From Hydrogenovibrio sp049975065 (GTDB lineage Bacteria; Pseudomonadota; Gammaproteobacteria; Thiomicrospirales; Thiomicrospiraceae): a stretch of DNA of 64,000 nucleotides. Below, one piece after another: positions 8,227 through 16,982 of the stretch. The stretch lies in assembly GCA_049975065.1 (NCBI GenBank), contig JBNGDN010000001.1, one strand, 5' to 3'. Each line of letters opens with the position of its first letter. Positions within the stretch are counted from its first letter, which is position 1. Under the pieces are notes generated by a model that was not told where the DNA came from, made no database searches, and saw only the letters and a list, made by a program, of their open reading frames with translations. The position numbers were made by a program, and so were the translations under genes.

Positions 8227-9771
8227 ATGATGCCGAGTCGTCGTGAGTTGATTCGAATGGCTGCCGCCTCATCCGCTTCGCTGGCAACGGCAAGCTGGTT
8301 GGGCGGTTGCGCGGATGCGTCGTTGACTGAAGGTGGTGAGATTCGCTTTGGGTTGACCAGTCGTCCAAGAATGCTGGATCCGCGCAAGGCGACCGATGCC
8401 TTGTCCAGTCGCATCAATCGTTTGTTGTATCAGCCGCTGGTGGATTTTAACGAAGCCTTTGAAGCCGTGCCCGCTTTGGCGGAGTGGCAGCTTATCACGC
8501 CGACACATTATCGCTTTACGTTGACGCAAACCCCCGTGTTTCACAACGGTGATCGCCTGAGTGCTGACGATGTGGCGGCGACCTATGAATCGGTTCTGAA
8601 TCCCGATTTCGGCTCCCCGCACCGTGGATCGCTGAAAAATATTCAGACCATTGAGGTGGTTGACAACAGGGTGGTGGACTTTCGGCTTGCACAGCCGGAT
8701 GCTTTGTTTGCGGGACGCCTTGTCATTGGGATTTTACCGAAAGCGCTCATTAAAGCTGGGCATCTTTTTCAGTCGCAACCGGTGGGGTCGGGACCCTGTC
8801 GGTTTGTGTCCATGACCGAACAGAAACTGGTGTTGCGGCGACCGGATCAGGTTAGGCTGGTATTTTTGCCCGTCAAGGATGCCACGGTGCGTGTTCTCAA
8901 GCTGCGTAATGGTGAACTGGACATTGTGCAGAACGATTTGTCGCCGGAATTGGTTGAGTATTGTCAACAACGTGACGACTTAGAGGTGATGTGGCAATGG
9001 GGCACCAGTTTTGGTTACATCGGGTTTAATTTCGATGATCCGTTATTGTCGCAGTTGCCCGTGCGCCAGGCCTTGGCGTTTGGCATTGATCGTCAAGCGA
9101 TTATTGACAGCGTTTTTAACGGTCATGCCCGTTTGGCTGGCGGGCTGCTGGTGCCGGAACATTGGTGCGGCGTGTCGGGGTTGCACGGCTTTGACTACCG
9201 TCCTGATCATGCGCGGGCATTGGTTGAAGCGGTAAAGCAAAAACACCCAGGCCTGGTGAATTCTGAGGGAATGCTGGAGTTCAGCTATAAAACCTCCTCG
9301 GACCCCACGCGCATCCGCTTGGCGACGATTTATCAATCGCAGTTGCGCCAAGTGGGCATTCATTTGAAGGTGCAAAGCTATGATTGGGGGACGTTTTACA
9401 ACGATATTAAGCAAGGGCGCTTTCAGCTTTATAGCCTGGCCTGGGTCGGCGTGAAAAGCCCGGATATTTTCCAGTATGTGTTCGACAGTGATGCGATTCC
9501 GCCAAAAGGTGCGAACCGCGGGCGTTATCGTGATGCCGAAGCGGATCGTTTGATACGCGAAGCGGGTGAGACGCAATCCCTGCAAAAGCAGGCCGCACTT
9601 TATCGTGCGTTGCAGGTGCATTTGCAGGAAACCCTGGCGGTGGTGCCTTTGTGGTATGAAGATCAGTATGCGATATTGCGAAAAGGGATTCTGGGGTATC
9701 AACTCTATGCGGACGGCCGTTTTGACGGTCTGTTGAATGTGACCAGGGCGACGGGCACTGACGCCAACTAA
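8227..9771 (+). CDS. Oligopeptide/dipeptide-type ABC substrate-binding lipoprotein
   Basis: A 514-residue family-5 extracellular solute-binding protein (DppA/OppA type), which captures peptides or related solutes for import. Seen: a twin-arginine-like n-region SRRELIRM, a hydrophobic stretch and lipobox LGGC with acceptor C28, so it is probably Tat-exported and lipid-anchored. ALAEWQ, FHNGDRLSADDV and the VRQALAFGIDR segment are family signatures. The start is chosen to keep the arginine pair; the ribosome-binding site is poor and ATG 8257 is an alternative. The matching permeases lie 1.4 kb downstream; no ATPase gene is seen. Confidence 0.9.
   Translation: MMPSRRELIRMAAASSASLATASWLGGCADASLTEGGEIRFGLTSRPRMLDPRKATDALSSRINRLLYQPLVDFNEAFEAVPALAEWQLITPTHYRFTLTQTPVFHNGDRLSADDVAATYESVLNPDFGSPHRGSLKNIQTIEVVDNRVVDFRLAQPDALFAGRLVIGILPKALIKAGHLFQSQPVGSGPCRFVSMTEQKLVLRRPDQVRLVFLPVKDATVRVLKLRNGELDIVQNDLSPELVEYCQQRDDLEVMWQWGTSFGYIGFNFDDPLLSQLPVRQALAFGIDRQAIIDSVFNGHARLAGGLLVPEHWCGVSGLHGFDYRPDHARALVEAVKQKHPGLVNSEGMLEFSYKTSSDPTRIRLATIYQSQLRQVGIHLKVQSYDWGTFYNDIKQGRFQLYSLAWVGVKSPDIFQYVFDSDAIPPKGANRGRYRDAEADRLIREAGETQSLQKQAALYRALQVHLQETLAVVPLWYEDQYAILRKGILGYQLYADGRFDGLLNVTRATGTDAN
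9247..9256. repeat. CCAGGCCTGG palindrome, copy 5
   Basis: In the peptide-binding lipoprotein gene, P-G-L frame. Confidence 0.95.
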
Positions 9772-9799
9772 GTCACCAATTTGTACTGAGCGGGTTTGA

Positions 9800-9816
9800 G
9801 AGTCACGCAGTGGCTC
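9800..9816. repeat. Inverted repeat, possible operator upstream of the TetR gene
   Basis: GAGTCAC, a three-base loop and GTGGCTC form 7-bp arms with one G-T pair, 73 bases before the TetR start. TetR regulators commonly bind such palindromes near their own gene, but nothing here proves binding. Confidence 0.3.
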
Positions 9817-9888
9817 AGAGGGTGTTCGGGGCGAAACCGTCAAGGATCCGTTCTGAGAAATTACATTGAGATAGAAGGGTATTGTCAT

Positions 9889-10497
9889 TTGAAAAATACG
9901 CGTGAAAAAATCATCTGTGCTGCGGTTTCCGTGTGGAATGAAGATTACAGTGCGCCTTTGAAGTACATCGCCCGCGAAGCCGGTATCAGCCGCATGACGT
10001 TGCATCGTCATTTTTGCGGACGGGATGCGATTTTGCAGGCGATTGGCGATGACTTCGTCGATCGCGTGGTTCAAGTGCTGGACGAAGCTCAGCAAGAAAC
10101 GGTGCCGCCCATTGCTCAGATGCAATCGGTTTTGAAAAAGACGCACCGTCTGGGAGAGGATTACAATTTTCTGTTTGATCTGTTTGAGCAGAAAGGGTGC
10201 CCAGAAGCCTTAATCGAGCGCTTTCGAGTGTTTGAAGAACGCTTTGCCGCGTTTTTTGATACGTTGATGGCGCAGGGCGTGGTCAAGCCGGGCGTGAATG
10301 CCAAATGGGCGAATGCTTTGTTGGAAGGCTTGATGAAGTCGGCGTTTCGGATGCGTCAAAAAGGCTGGAATGCGGCGCTGGATATGGAGGCCTTGGTTTG
10401 GGATTCTTATCAATCGGCCATTTTTATTCAGCCCACAAGGATTCAGCCCACAGAGATTCAGCCGACAACGGGCGCTTCCCATTCGGCAGAGGTGTGA
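9889..10497 (+). CDS. TetR/AcrR-family transcriptional regulator
   Basis: A 202-residue repressor-type protein. Seen: an N-terminal helix-turn-helix, residues about 20-50, with IAREAGISRMTLHRHF, the standard TetR recognition helix; the C-terminal half is helical and would bind an unknown ligand. The start is TTG 9889, with AGAAGGG about ten bases upstream; earlier codons lack support. It sits between the peptide-binding lipoprotein and the L,D-transpeptidase and may control them. The C-terminus ends in an in-frame triple repeat of I-Q-P-T created by a 15-bp tandem duplication. Confidence 0.85.
   Translation: MKNTREKIICAAVSVWNEDYSAPLKYIAREAGISRMTLHRHFCGRDAILQAIGDDFVDRVVQVLDEAQQETVPPIAQMQSVLKKTHRLGEDYNFLFDLFEQKGCPEALIERFRVFEERFAAFFDTLMAQGVVKPGVNAKWANALLEGLMKSAFRMRQKGWNAALDMEALVWDSYQSAIFIQPTRIQPTEIQPTTGASHSAEV
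10426..10470 (+). repeat. In-frame 3 x 15 bp tandem repeat in the TetR gene
   Basis: Three units, ATTCAGCCCACAAGG, ATTCAGCCCACAGAG and ATTCAGCCGACAACG, follow one another and encode an IQPT-containing tail. The units have diverged by a few bases. The repeat adds a disordered tail beyond the usual last TetR helix. Confidence 0.9.
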
Positions 10498-10588
10498 CCG
10501 CAAAGGTCGCAATCTGTCACCGTTTTCAGGCCTGGCGGTTTTCATTAGGGTTTCAACACCCACTCGCCCGTGCTGAACCGAGCGATTG

Positions 10589-10618
10589 CTGACATTATCA
10601 CGGCGAACGGGTTAAAAT
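10589..10618 (+). promoter_or_regulatory. Sigma-70-like promoter for the ldt-permease operon
   Basis: CTGACA at 10589, an 18-base spacer and TAAAAT at 10613, five of six at each box. Transcription would start about 20 bases before the L,D-transpeptidase start, giving it and the two permeases their own promoter separate from the TetR gene. Confidence 0.55.
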
Positions 10619-10645
10619 AGGCTTTTCTTTTCACCATGGCCGCTT

Positions 10646-11131
10646 GTGTTTCTTCGAATTTCCATTTCTCAACAAACCTTATCGCTTTGGGGCAAGGCAG
10701 AAGACCTTGAGCCTCTGCAGACTTATGCCGTCAGTACCGCGTTAAACGGGGTCGGTGCTCGGAAAAATTCCGGGCAGACGCCGTTGGGGCGTCATCTGAT
10801 TCGTGCCAAAATCGGTGAAGGCCAGCCCTTGAATGCGGTGTTTGTCGGCCGTCGCCCCACAGGGGAAATCTACTCGGACGCCTTGGCGAGACAGTATCCC
10901 CAACGCGACTGGATTTTGACGCGCATTTTATGGTTGTCCGGTTTGGAGAAAGGGGTGAATCGTTTGGGAGAGGTGGATACCATGCAGCGTTATATTTACA
11001 TTCACGGTACCCCGGATACGGAGCCGATGGGCTGGCCGAAATCGCATGGGTGTGTGCGGATGCGCAATGCGGATCTACTGAAATTGTTCGACCAGGTTTC
11101 GGTTGGCACTGAAGTGGTGCTATTGAAATGA
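10646..11131 (+). CDS. L,D-transpeptidase (YkuD domain) without signal peptide
   Basis: A 161-residue protein made of a single YkuD catalytic domain. Seen: HGTPDTEP followed by the nucleophile motif SHGCVRM, with C136. YkuD enzymes form 3-3 peptidoglycan crosslinks or attach lipoproteins to the wall. No signal peptide is present with GTG 10646, so export must use another route or the enzyme acts in the cytoplasm on recycled muropeptides; similar short leaderless forms are common in gammaproteobacteria. Its stop overlaps the permease start in ATGA, so it is tightly coupled to the transporter genes. Confidence 0.88.
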   Translation: MFLRISISQQTLSLWGKAEDLEPLQTYAVSTALNGVGARKNSGQTPLGRHLIRAKIGEGQPLNAVFVGRRPTGEIYSDALARQYPQRDWILTRILWLSGLEKGVNRLGEVDTMQRYIYIHGTPDTEPMGWPKSHGCVRMRNADLLKLFDQVSVGTEVVLLK

Positions 11132-12051
11132 TCGGGTTTCTTGCTCGCTTATTTGGGTCGGTGTTATTGATCAGTTGGCTGGTCAGTTCCTTGGTGTTTT
11201 TGTTGATTCATCTGGTGCCCGGTGATCCGGTGGTGGTGATGCTGGGGGATTGGGCGAGTCCAGCGGACGAAGCCGCGCTGCGGCGTCAGTTGGGGCTGGA
11301 TCTCCCGATTTGGCAGCAATACTGGCAGTATTTGGCGGGGTTGCTGCAAGGCAATTTGGGTGAGTCGCTGTTTTATCAGCAACCGGTTTCCGGTTTGATT
11401 GCCGAACGCTTTCCATACACCTTGCAGTTAACCGTTATGGCGATGTTGATTGCCATTCTGATGGCGTTTCCGTTGGGTTTCTGGGCGGCGCGGCGTGCCG
11501 GTCACTGGCCGGATTACGTGTCGATGACGGTGTCGTTGCTGGGGGTTTCCATTCCAAATTTCTGGCTGGGGCCGATGCTGATTTTGGTGTTTGCCATTGG
11601 CTTGGCTTGGTTTCCGGTGAGCGGGGCGGAGCAGCCTTGGTCTTGGGTGCTGCCAGCGGTGACCTTGGGAACGGCCTTGGCGGCGATTCTGGCGCGTATG
11701 CTGCGGGCGTCTTTGCTGGAAGTGTTTCATGAAGATTATATTCGCACCGCTCAGGCAAAGGGCTTGCCGCCTCGAACGGTGTTTGGAAAGCACGCCTTGC
11801 GCAATGCGTTGCTGCCGGTGGTGACGATTCTGGGCTTGCAATTGGGCACTTTGTTGGGCGGGGCGGTGATTACGGAGGTGGTGTTTGATTGGCCAGGCCT
11901 GGGGCAATTGCTGGTGGAGTCGATTCAGCGGCGCGATTATCCGGTGGTGCAGGCGTGTATTTTAATCATCAGTGTGGCGTACATAACCGTGAATGGTTTG
12001 ACGGAAGTGGTTTACGCTTGGCTGGATCCGCGTATTCGGTTGGGGCAATAA
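11128..12051 (+). CDS. Oligopeptide-type ABC transporter permease (DppB/OppB-like)
   Basis: A 307-residue inner-membrane permease with about six helices. Seen: the N-terminal LVPGDPVVVMLG segment typical of the DppB branch, and the ATPase-contact EAA loop DYIRTAQAKGLPPRTVFGKH. It forms a heterodimer with the next gene product to move peptides or related solutes captured by the lipoprotein at 8227. ATG overlaps the transpeptidase stop by four bases. It holds a CCAGGCCTGG copy encoding W-P-G-L-G. Confidence 0.92.
   Translation: MIGFLARLFGSVLLISWLVSSLVFLLIHLVPGDPVVVMLGDWASPADEAALRRQLGLDLPIWQQYWQYLAGLLQGNLGESLFYQQPVSGLIAERFPYTLQLTVMAMLIAILMAFPLGFWAARRAGHWPDYVSMTVSLLGVSIPNFWLGPMLILVFAIGLAWFPVSGAEQPWSWVLPAVTLGTALAAILARMLRASLLEVFHEDYIRTAQAKGLPPRTVFGKHALRNALLPVVTILGLQLGTLLGGAVITEVVFDWPGLGQLLVESIQRRDYPVVQACILIISVAYITVNGLTEVVYAWLDPRIRLGQ
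11893..11902. repeat. CCAGGCCTGG palindrome, copy 6
   Basis: In the DppB-like permease gene, P-G-L frame. Confidence 0.95.
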
Positions 12052-12054
12052 CAA

Positions 12055-12897
12055 ATGAAGATTAGGCTTGTCTCCTACGTGACCGAGGGTCGCTGGTTTT
12101 ATGGGGTTCCGTATTTGATTGTGCTGGCTTGGTTAGCGATGGCCGTGGGAGCCGCGTTTGTTGGAACCCAAGCCATAGAGGTGCAACTGGATCGCTTGCT
12201 GGCATTAGGCGATGCTCAGAGCTGGCTGGGCTATGATGAATTGGGTCGTCCCGTTTGGGATCGCCTGTTGATGGGGGCGCAAACCTCGTTACTGGTGGCG
12301 GTGTCGGTGGTGGTGTTTTCGGCGTTGATCGGCACCACTATTGGGGTTTACAGCGGTTATGTCGGTGGCTGGACGGATCGGCTGATTATGAAGGTGATTG
12401 ATGTGTTTCTGGCTTTTCCCGGTCTGCTGCTGGCGATTGCGCTGGCGGCGGTGTTAGGGCCGGGCATCGAGAATGTGGTGATTGCGCTGGTGACGGTGGG
12501 GTGGGTCGGTTATGCCCGTTTGGCGCGGGCGCAGACGTTGAGTTTACGCCAACGCGAGCATATTCTCGCGGCCAAAGCGATGGCGGTGCCGACGCATTGG
12601 ATTCTGTTTCGCCACTTGATTCCGTTGATGTTGGCACCCTTGGGCGTGGAGGCCACGTTTGGCATCGCCGGTGCGGTGATTTCGGAGGCAGGGTTGTCGT
12701 TTCTGGGCTTGGGGGTTCAGGCACCTGAGGCCTCTTGGGGGAATATGATTCGCGAAGGGACGCGCTATTTGCTGGTGGCACCGCATTTGGTGTGGGCACC
12801 CGGCCTGGCGTTAATGCTGGTGGTGTTGGGGGTGAATTTGTTAGGGGATCAGTGGCGGGATCGTTTGGATGTTCGTTCGCGGACGACTCGGATTTGA
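12055..12897 (+). CDS. Oligopeptide-type ABC transporter permease (DppC/OppC-like)
   Basis: A 280-residue inner-membrane permease. Seen: the N-terminal FLGTDELGRD-like segment in the form GYDELGRPVWDRLL, five or six hydrophobic helices and the EAA loop LRQREHILAAKAMAVPTH. Starts four bases after the partner permease stop. No nucleotide-binding subunit follows: the next gene is convergent and its coding region overlaps this one by 57 bases. The importer must borrow an ATPase encoded elsewhere. Confidence 0.92.
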   Translation: MKIRLVSYVTEGRWFYGVPYLIVLAWLAMAVGAAFVGTQAIEVQLDRLLALGDAQSWLGYDELGRPVWDRLLMGAQTSLLVAVSVVVFSALIGTTIGVYSGYVGGWTDRLIMKVIDVFLAFPGLLLAIALAAVLGPGIENVVIALVTVGWVGYARLARAQTLSLRQREHILAAKAMAVPTHWILFRHLIPLMLAPLGVEATFGIAGAVISEAGLSFLGLGVQAPEASWGNMIREGTRYLLVAPHLVWAPGLALMLVVLGVNLLGDQWRDRLDVRSRTTRI

Positions 12898-15648
12898 GGC
12901 GGTTGGCAGGGCTTTCAGTTTGGCGGTGGCATCGGCTTTGCTTAGAGGGTGACTGTAGAGATACCCTTGAATCAGGTGGCAGCCTTCGGCACGAACAAAG
13001 TCCCGCTGGGCTTCGGTTTCAATGCCTTCGGCAATAATCGCCAGATTCAGACTTTGGCTCATGGAAATAATGGCTTTGGTGATCTCGGCGTCGTCCTTGT
13101 CGTCCGGTAGGTCGCAGATGAAGGAACGGTCGATTTTGACTTTTGTAATCGGAAGGCGTTTTAAATACGCCAAAGAGGAATAGCCGGTGCCGAAATCGTC
13201 AATGGAGAGGGTGATGCCGCGCCGTCGGATTTGTTGCAGACGCTTGAGGGTGCTTTCAATATTTGTCATGACACAACTTTCCGTTATTTCAATTTCAATC
13301 CATTCCGGTAAACAGTCGTTTTTGTCCAGGAGCGCACTGAGTATTTGAGTGAATCGCGCTTCATGCAGTTGTTTGGCTGAAACATTGATGGCCAGCCGTC
13401 CCTGTGTCAATCCAGCGCGTCGCCATTCGGCAATGGTTTGTGTGGCCATGTCGATAACCTGCCGCCCCAGTTGCAAAATCAAACCGGTTTCTTCGGCGAT
13501 GGGAATAAAGTCCTGCGGTGAAATGAGGCCGCGCTCTGGGTGAATCCAGCGTACCAGGGCTTCAAACCCGATGATGGTATCCGTGTCCACATCGTATTGC
13601 GGTTGATAGTAAAGCTCAAATTGGTTTTTGGCCATGGCCTCGCGCAGGTCATTTTCCATTGAAAGCCGTGCTACGGCGAGATCGGTCATTTCTTTGGTGT
13701 AGAAGTGATAGGTGTTCTTACCGTCCTCTTTGGCTTGATACATGGCGGCATCGGCGTTTTTTAATAATTGGTCGGCATCCATTCCGTCATGCGGAAAGAC
13801 GGTGACGCCGATACTGGCGGTGATGTGGAAGACTTCTTCGCCGAGGTGAATGGGTGCCGAAAGCTGATGAATGATGCTGTCGATTGTATTGATAATCTCA
13901 TTGTTATTTTTCAGTGCGTTCAGCAATACGCTGAATTCATCACCCCCCAATCGCGCCAGGCTGTCAAAACGTCGCAGGCATTTTCGTAGACGTTTGGCGC
14001 AAACGACTAGAACCTCATCTCCGCTGTTGTGACCGAAGGCATCGTTGATTTCCTTGAAGCGATCCAAGTCGATAAACAATACGGCCAATTTCGTCTGGTT
14101 GCGTTGTGCTTGATAAATGGCTTGATTGAGTCGATCTAAAAAGAGTGCGCGGTTCGGCAGATCGGTCAAAGGGTCGTGAAAGGCGATAAAATCGAGTTCG
14201 TTTTTCTGTTGTTTGACTTGATTTTGAATGGTGAGATAGTGGGTAATGTCGTGCCCGAGTTGTATCACATAAGCCGGTTTATTTTGAGCGTCGAGTAGCG
14301 GGGTGGCGCTCACTTCAAAGAAGTGGGTTTGCTGGTGGTCATCTTCGTACTCCAGAACGCTTTGGTGGTCACGGCTGTTCTGGAAAGTGTCCATGACGAG
14401 GGTGTGGCAGGCTTTTTGAAAGCGACCAATGGAATAGAGCTCGAACCGGTTCACGGCGTTGCGCAGGGTGTTTTGAGTAGCGGCTGGCGCGGTAAATGGG
14501 GGCTGTTTTGCCGCTTGGTTTATGAGAACTTTGATGGGCTGATGGTCGCGTATTTCGTAAACCGTCACGGCATCGGTCACGCCATCCATTACGTTTTGCA
14601 GGAATTGTTTTTGATCGGAAAGTTCTTCGGTTTTGAGCGCGACGGTTTCGGTTAAGTGGGTATTGAAGTCGAAAATTTGACGGGCACGGTTTTGATACGA
14701 CCAGTAAAAATAGGAGATTAAAGCGAACAGGTACACCAGCAGCGTGAACAGATACAGGTAGAAGGGGTTGAAGGCTTTGAGATTTTGTTCAATCAACGAC
14801 AGTGGGTAAAAAAAGAAGAAGTGTCCCATTGGGTCACCCGCGATATTGGGCTGTTTGTAAAAAACCACCAGCTGCTGGTGGCGATGATCGACAAAGTAAG
14901 GCTGTCGTTCGCTGTAGGCGAGCAGGTTATGCCGAGTGATGGTGTCGATTAAGTCGTTACGGGCATCTGGGTTGACCAGATACGCCGATCCAACAAAGCG
15001 CTTTGAAAAAGGGGTGTGAATCTGGTTTTTGTAGACGGGGTCGGCTAATAACACACTGTCGATATGGCGTTTTTTAAGGTGCGAGACCACGGGCGCAAAT
15101 TTTCCGATGACTTCGAAAACCCCAACCAGTTGCTTGTTCTGTTGCTGTTTGTCATAGATGGGCACACTGGATTTAAAGGTCATGTCGTAGAGACCCGTGC
15201 TGACGACTTGGAGAATTTGCGGTGCTTGGAGCATTTTTTGCAGATCCCGTCTGGCATCGAGTACATTGTCGCCCCGCTTGGGCGTCCAACTTCGGTAAAA
15301 GCTGTTGCCGTCGCGATCGACAATGTGCAGCCAAAGGGGCTTTAAGTCGGAATGTTCGGCCAAAGTGTGCAGATAGTCTTGATAGGATAAATTGTTCGGG
15401 CTGTGCGTTATGAGCGCCTGTTTGAGTTGAGCGTCCTGCGCCAGCGATAACGCAATAAACGTGAGCTCGCTCATCTGGTTCTGGATGAGCGTATTCACAG
15501 TATTATGAATCTCCTGGGATTTTTGTTGATAGGCCAACTGGGTCATTTCGTGTTGCCGTTTGTCGGTATAGGCATGTAACCCGATGAGTACCACCAGCAA
15601 AATCAAAAGCGAAAACAATGTCGGGATGAGTATTTTGCTTTGCGGCAT
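12841..15648 (-). CDS. Membrane GGDEF-EAL cyclic-di-GMP signalling protein
   Basis: A 935-residue sensor. Order: transmembrane helix about residues 7-28, a periplasmic sensor region to about 290, second helix about 295-318, a coiled coil and a PAS-like domain, GGDEF at 568-572, then EAL at 696-698. The cyclase site is intact, and an inhibitory RRFD sits five residues before it. The EAL domain keeps FEALVRW, NVSAKQL, EITES, DDFGTGYSSL and KIDRSF, so both synthesis and breakdown of cyclic di-GMP are possible. The periplasmic part looks like a CACHE-type ligand domain, but this is inferred. Its 3' end runs into the DppC-like gene. Confidence 0.93.
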   Translation of the reverse strand: MPQSKILIPTLFSLLILLVVLIGLHAYTDKRQHEMTQLAYQQKSQEIHNTVNTLIQNQMSELTFIALSLAQDAQLKQALITHSPNNLSYQDYLHTLAEHSDLKPLWLHIVDRDGNSFYRSWTPKRGDNVLDARRDLQKMLQAPQILQVVSTGLYDMTFKSSVPIYDKQQQNKQLVGVFEVIGKFAPVVSHLKKRHIDSVLLADPVYKNQIHTPFSKRFVGSAYLVNPDARNDLIDTITRHNLLAYSERQPYFVDHRHQQLVVFYKQPNIAGDPMGHFFFFYPLSLIEQNLKAFNPFYLYLFTLLVYLFALISYFYWSYQNRARQIFDFNTHLTETVALKTEELSDQKQFLQNVMDGVTDAVTVYEIRDHQPIKVLINQAAKQPPFTAPAATQNTLRNAVNRFELYSIGRFQKACHTLVMDTFQNSRDHQSVLEYEDDHQQTHFFEVSATPLLDAQNKPAYVIQLGHDITHYLTIQNQVKQQKNELDFIAFHDPLTDLPNRALFLDRLNQAIYQAQRNQTKLAVLFIDLDRFKEINDAFGHNSGDEVLVVCAKRLRKCLRRFDSLARLGGDEFSVLLNALKNNNEIINTIDSIIHQLSAPIHLGEEVFHITASIGVTVFPHDGMDADQLLKNADAAMYQAKEDGKNTYHFYTKEMTDLAVARLSMENDLREAMAKNQFELYYQPQYDVDTDTIIGFEALVRWIHPERGLISPQDFIPIAEETGLILQLGRQVIDMATQTIAEWRRAGLTQGRLAINVSAKQLHEARFTQILSALLDKNDCLPEWIEIEITESCVMTNIESTLKRLQQIRRRGITLSIDDFGTGYSSLAYLKRLPITKVKIDRSFICDLPDDKDDAEITKAIISMSQSLNLAIIAEGIETEAQRDFVRAEGCHLIQGYLYSHPLSKADATAKLKALPTASNPSRPRTNIQTIPPLIP

Positions 15649-15846
15649 AAGTCTCTGGCTAATTTGTGGTGCAATTTTTTTCAGGCATTGAATTGGACGT
15701 TTTATTTGAGGTGTTCGTGAGTGTGTGTAATTCCCTAAACGCTAAAAAATGCCGGATACGACACGGGTTTCGGTCATTATAGCGAAGAATAACGGCCAGT
15801 GTTTGATAAAACCTTTCATTCAATGTGTGTTGTGTTGCCGTTGGGC

Positions 15847-15875
15847 TTAGGTTGGAAGCGAAATGCCGTTATAAT
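15847..15875 (+). promoter_or_regulatory. Probable promoter of nagZ
   Basis: A perfect TATAAT at 15870 lies 17 bases after the weak box TTAGGT at 15847, about 31 bases before the nagZ start. The rest of the gap from 15649 shows no gene. Confidence 0.5.
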
Positions 15876-15905
15876 CGTCGTTATGCCAAAAACGAGAACG
15901 AAAAC

Positions 15906-16982
15906 ATGATGAAAAAAATGCTGGGGCAGGCCATGCCGTTAGGGTGTGTAATGGTGGACATTGAAGGCATTGAATTGCAGACGCAGGAAGCGGAACGGCT
16001 CTTAGATCCTTTGGTCGGGGGGGTGATTTTATTCACGCGCAATTTTGAGTCAATGGCACAGCTTGAGGCGTTGACGGATCAAATTCATGCACTGCGCCAC
16101 CCGAGATTATTGATTGGCGTGGATCACGAAGGGGGGCGAGTTCAGCGTTTCAGGGAGGGGTTTACGCGTTTACCCGCAATGGGGTTGCTTGGAGACGTCT
16201 TTCATTGCTCCGCTCAGGAGGCGCAGGCCATGGCTGAAACCGTGGGGTGGATGATGGCGACGGAGTTGCTCGCGGTGGGCGTGGATTTCAGCTTTGCGCC
16301 GGTGGTGGATCTGGATTACGGTGACAGTCGAGTGATTGGTGACCGATCGTTTGATCGGGATCCGGTCATTGTGGGGCAATTGGCATTGAGCGTGATGCAG
16401 GGTATGAAAAAAGCGGGCATGGCCTCAGTGGCGAAGCACTTTCCAGGGCATGGGTACATTCAGGCCGATTCGCACTTGGAAGTGGCGTTGGATGCACGTG
16501 ATTTTAATACCATTGCACGAACCGATCTGCAGCCGTTTTTAAAGCTGATTGAGCATGGGGTGCAAGCGGTGATGCCGGCGCATGTGCGTTATCCGCAAGT
16601 GGACGATTGGCCAGCTGGGTTTTCGAGTGTCTGGTTACAGGAGGTGTTGCGCGGTCAGTGTCATTTTGATGGGGCGATTATCAGTGATGATTTGTCGATG
16701 CATGCAGCGGCGGCTTATGGTGAGGCACCGGAACGTGTGTCGCTGGCCTTGAAGGCTGGATGCGACCTGGTGCTGGTGTGCAATGACTCTATGGCTGCGG
16801 ATGCGGTCTTGAGCCGGGTACGTTGGGAGTCGGATGCGGCTTCCCATGCACGCTTGATTCGATTGCACGGTAAAGGTACACTGCGCAGGCATCAGTTGTT
16901 GACGAACCCGTTATGGCAGTCGGCGGCTGCCCGAATTGAACATTTTCTGAACGAGCAGAATCAAAAGGTGCTATCGGTATGA
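15906..16982 (+). CDS. nagZ: Beta-N-acetylhexosaminidase NagZ
   Basis: A 358-residue cytoplasmic glycoside hydrolase family 3 enzyme that removes GlcNAc from 1,6-anhydro-muropeptides during peptidoglycan recycling. Seen: GVDHEGGRVQRF, the catalytic-loop motif KHFPGHGYIQADSH with its histidine, and the nucleophile region ISDDLSMHAA. Length is normal for the family. ATG 15906 or the adjacent ATG 15909 could be used; neither has a strong ribosome-binding site. It overlaps the MscS-type gene by four bases (ATGA). With the transpeptidase and peptide importer nearby it points to cell-wall turnover. Confidence 0.95.
   Translation: MMKKMLGQAMPLGCVMVDIEGIELQTQEAERLLDPLVGGVILFTRNFESMAQLEALTDQIHALRHPRLLIGVDHEGGRVQRFREGFTRLPAMGLLGDVFHCSAQEAQAMAETVGWMMATELLAVGVDFSFAPVVDLDYGDSRVIGDRSFDRDPVIVGQLALSVMQGMKKAGMASVAKHFPGHGYIQADSHLEVALDARDFNTIARTDLQPFLKLIEHGVQAVMPAHVRYPQVDDWPAGFSSVWLQEVLRGQCHFDGAIISDDLSMHAAAAYGEAPERVSLALKAGCDLVLVCNDSMAADAVLSRVRWESDAASHARLIRLHGKGTLRRHQLLTNPLWQSAAARIEHFLNEQNQKVLSV

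Noticed and set aside
8193..8246. 17-codon leader frame overlapping the start of the binding lipoprotein gene
   Set aside because: No Shine-Dalgarno sequence and no attenuation-type structure after it.
9043..10146. 367-codon open frame on the minus strand across the binding-protein and TetR genes
   Set aside because: Spans two clear genes on the other strand and has antisense-like composition.
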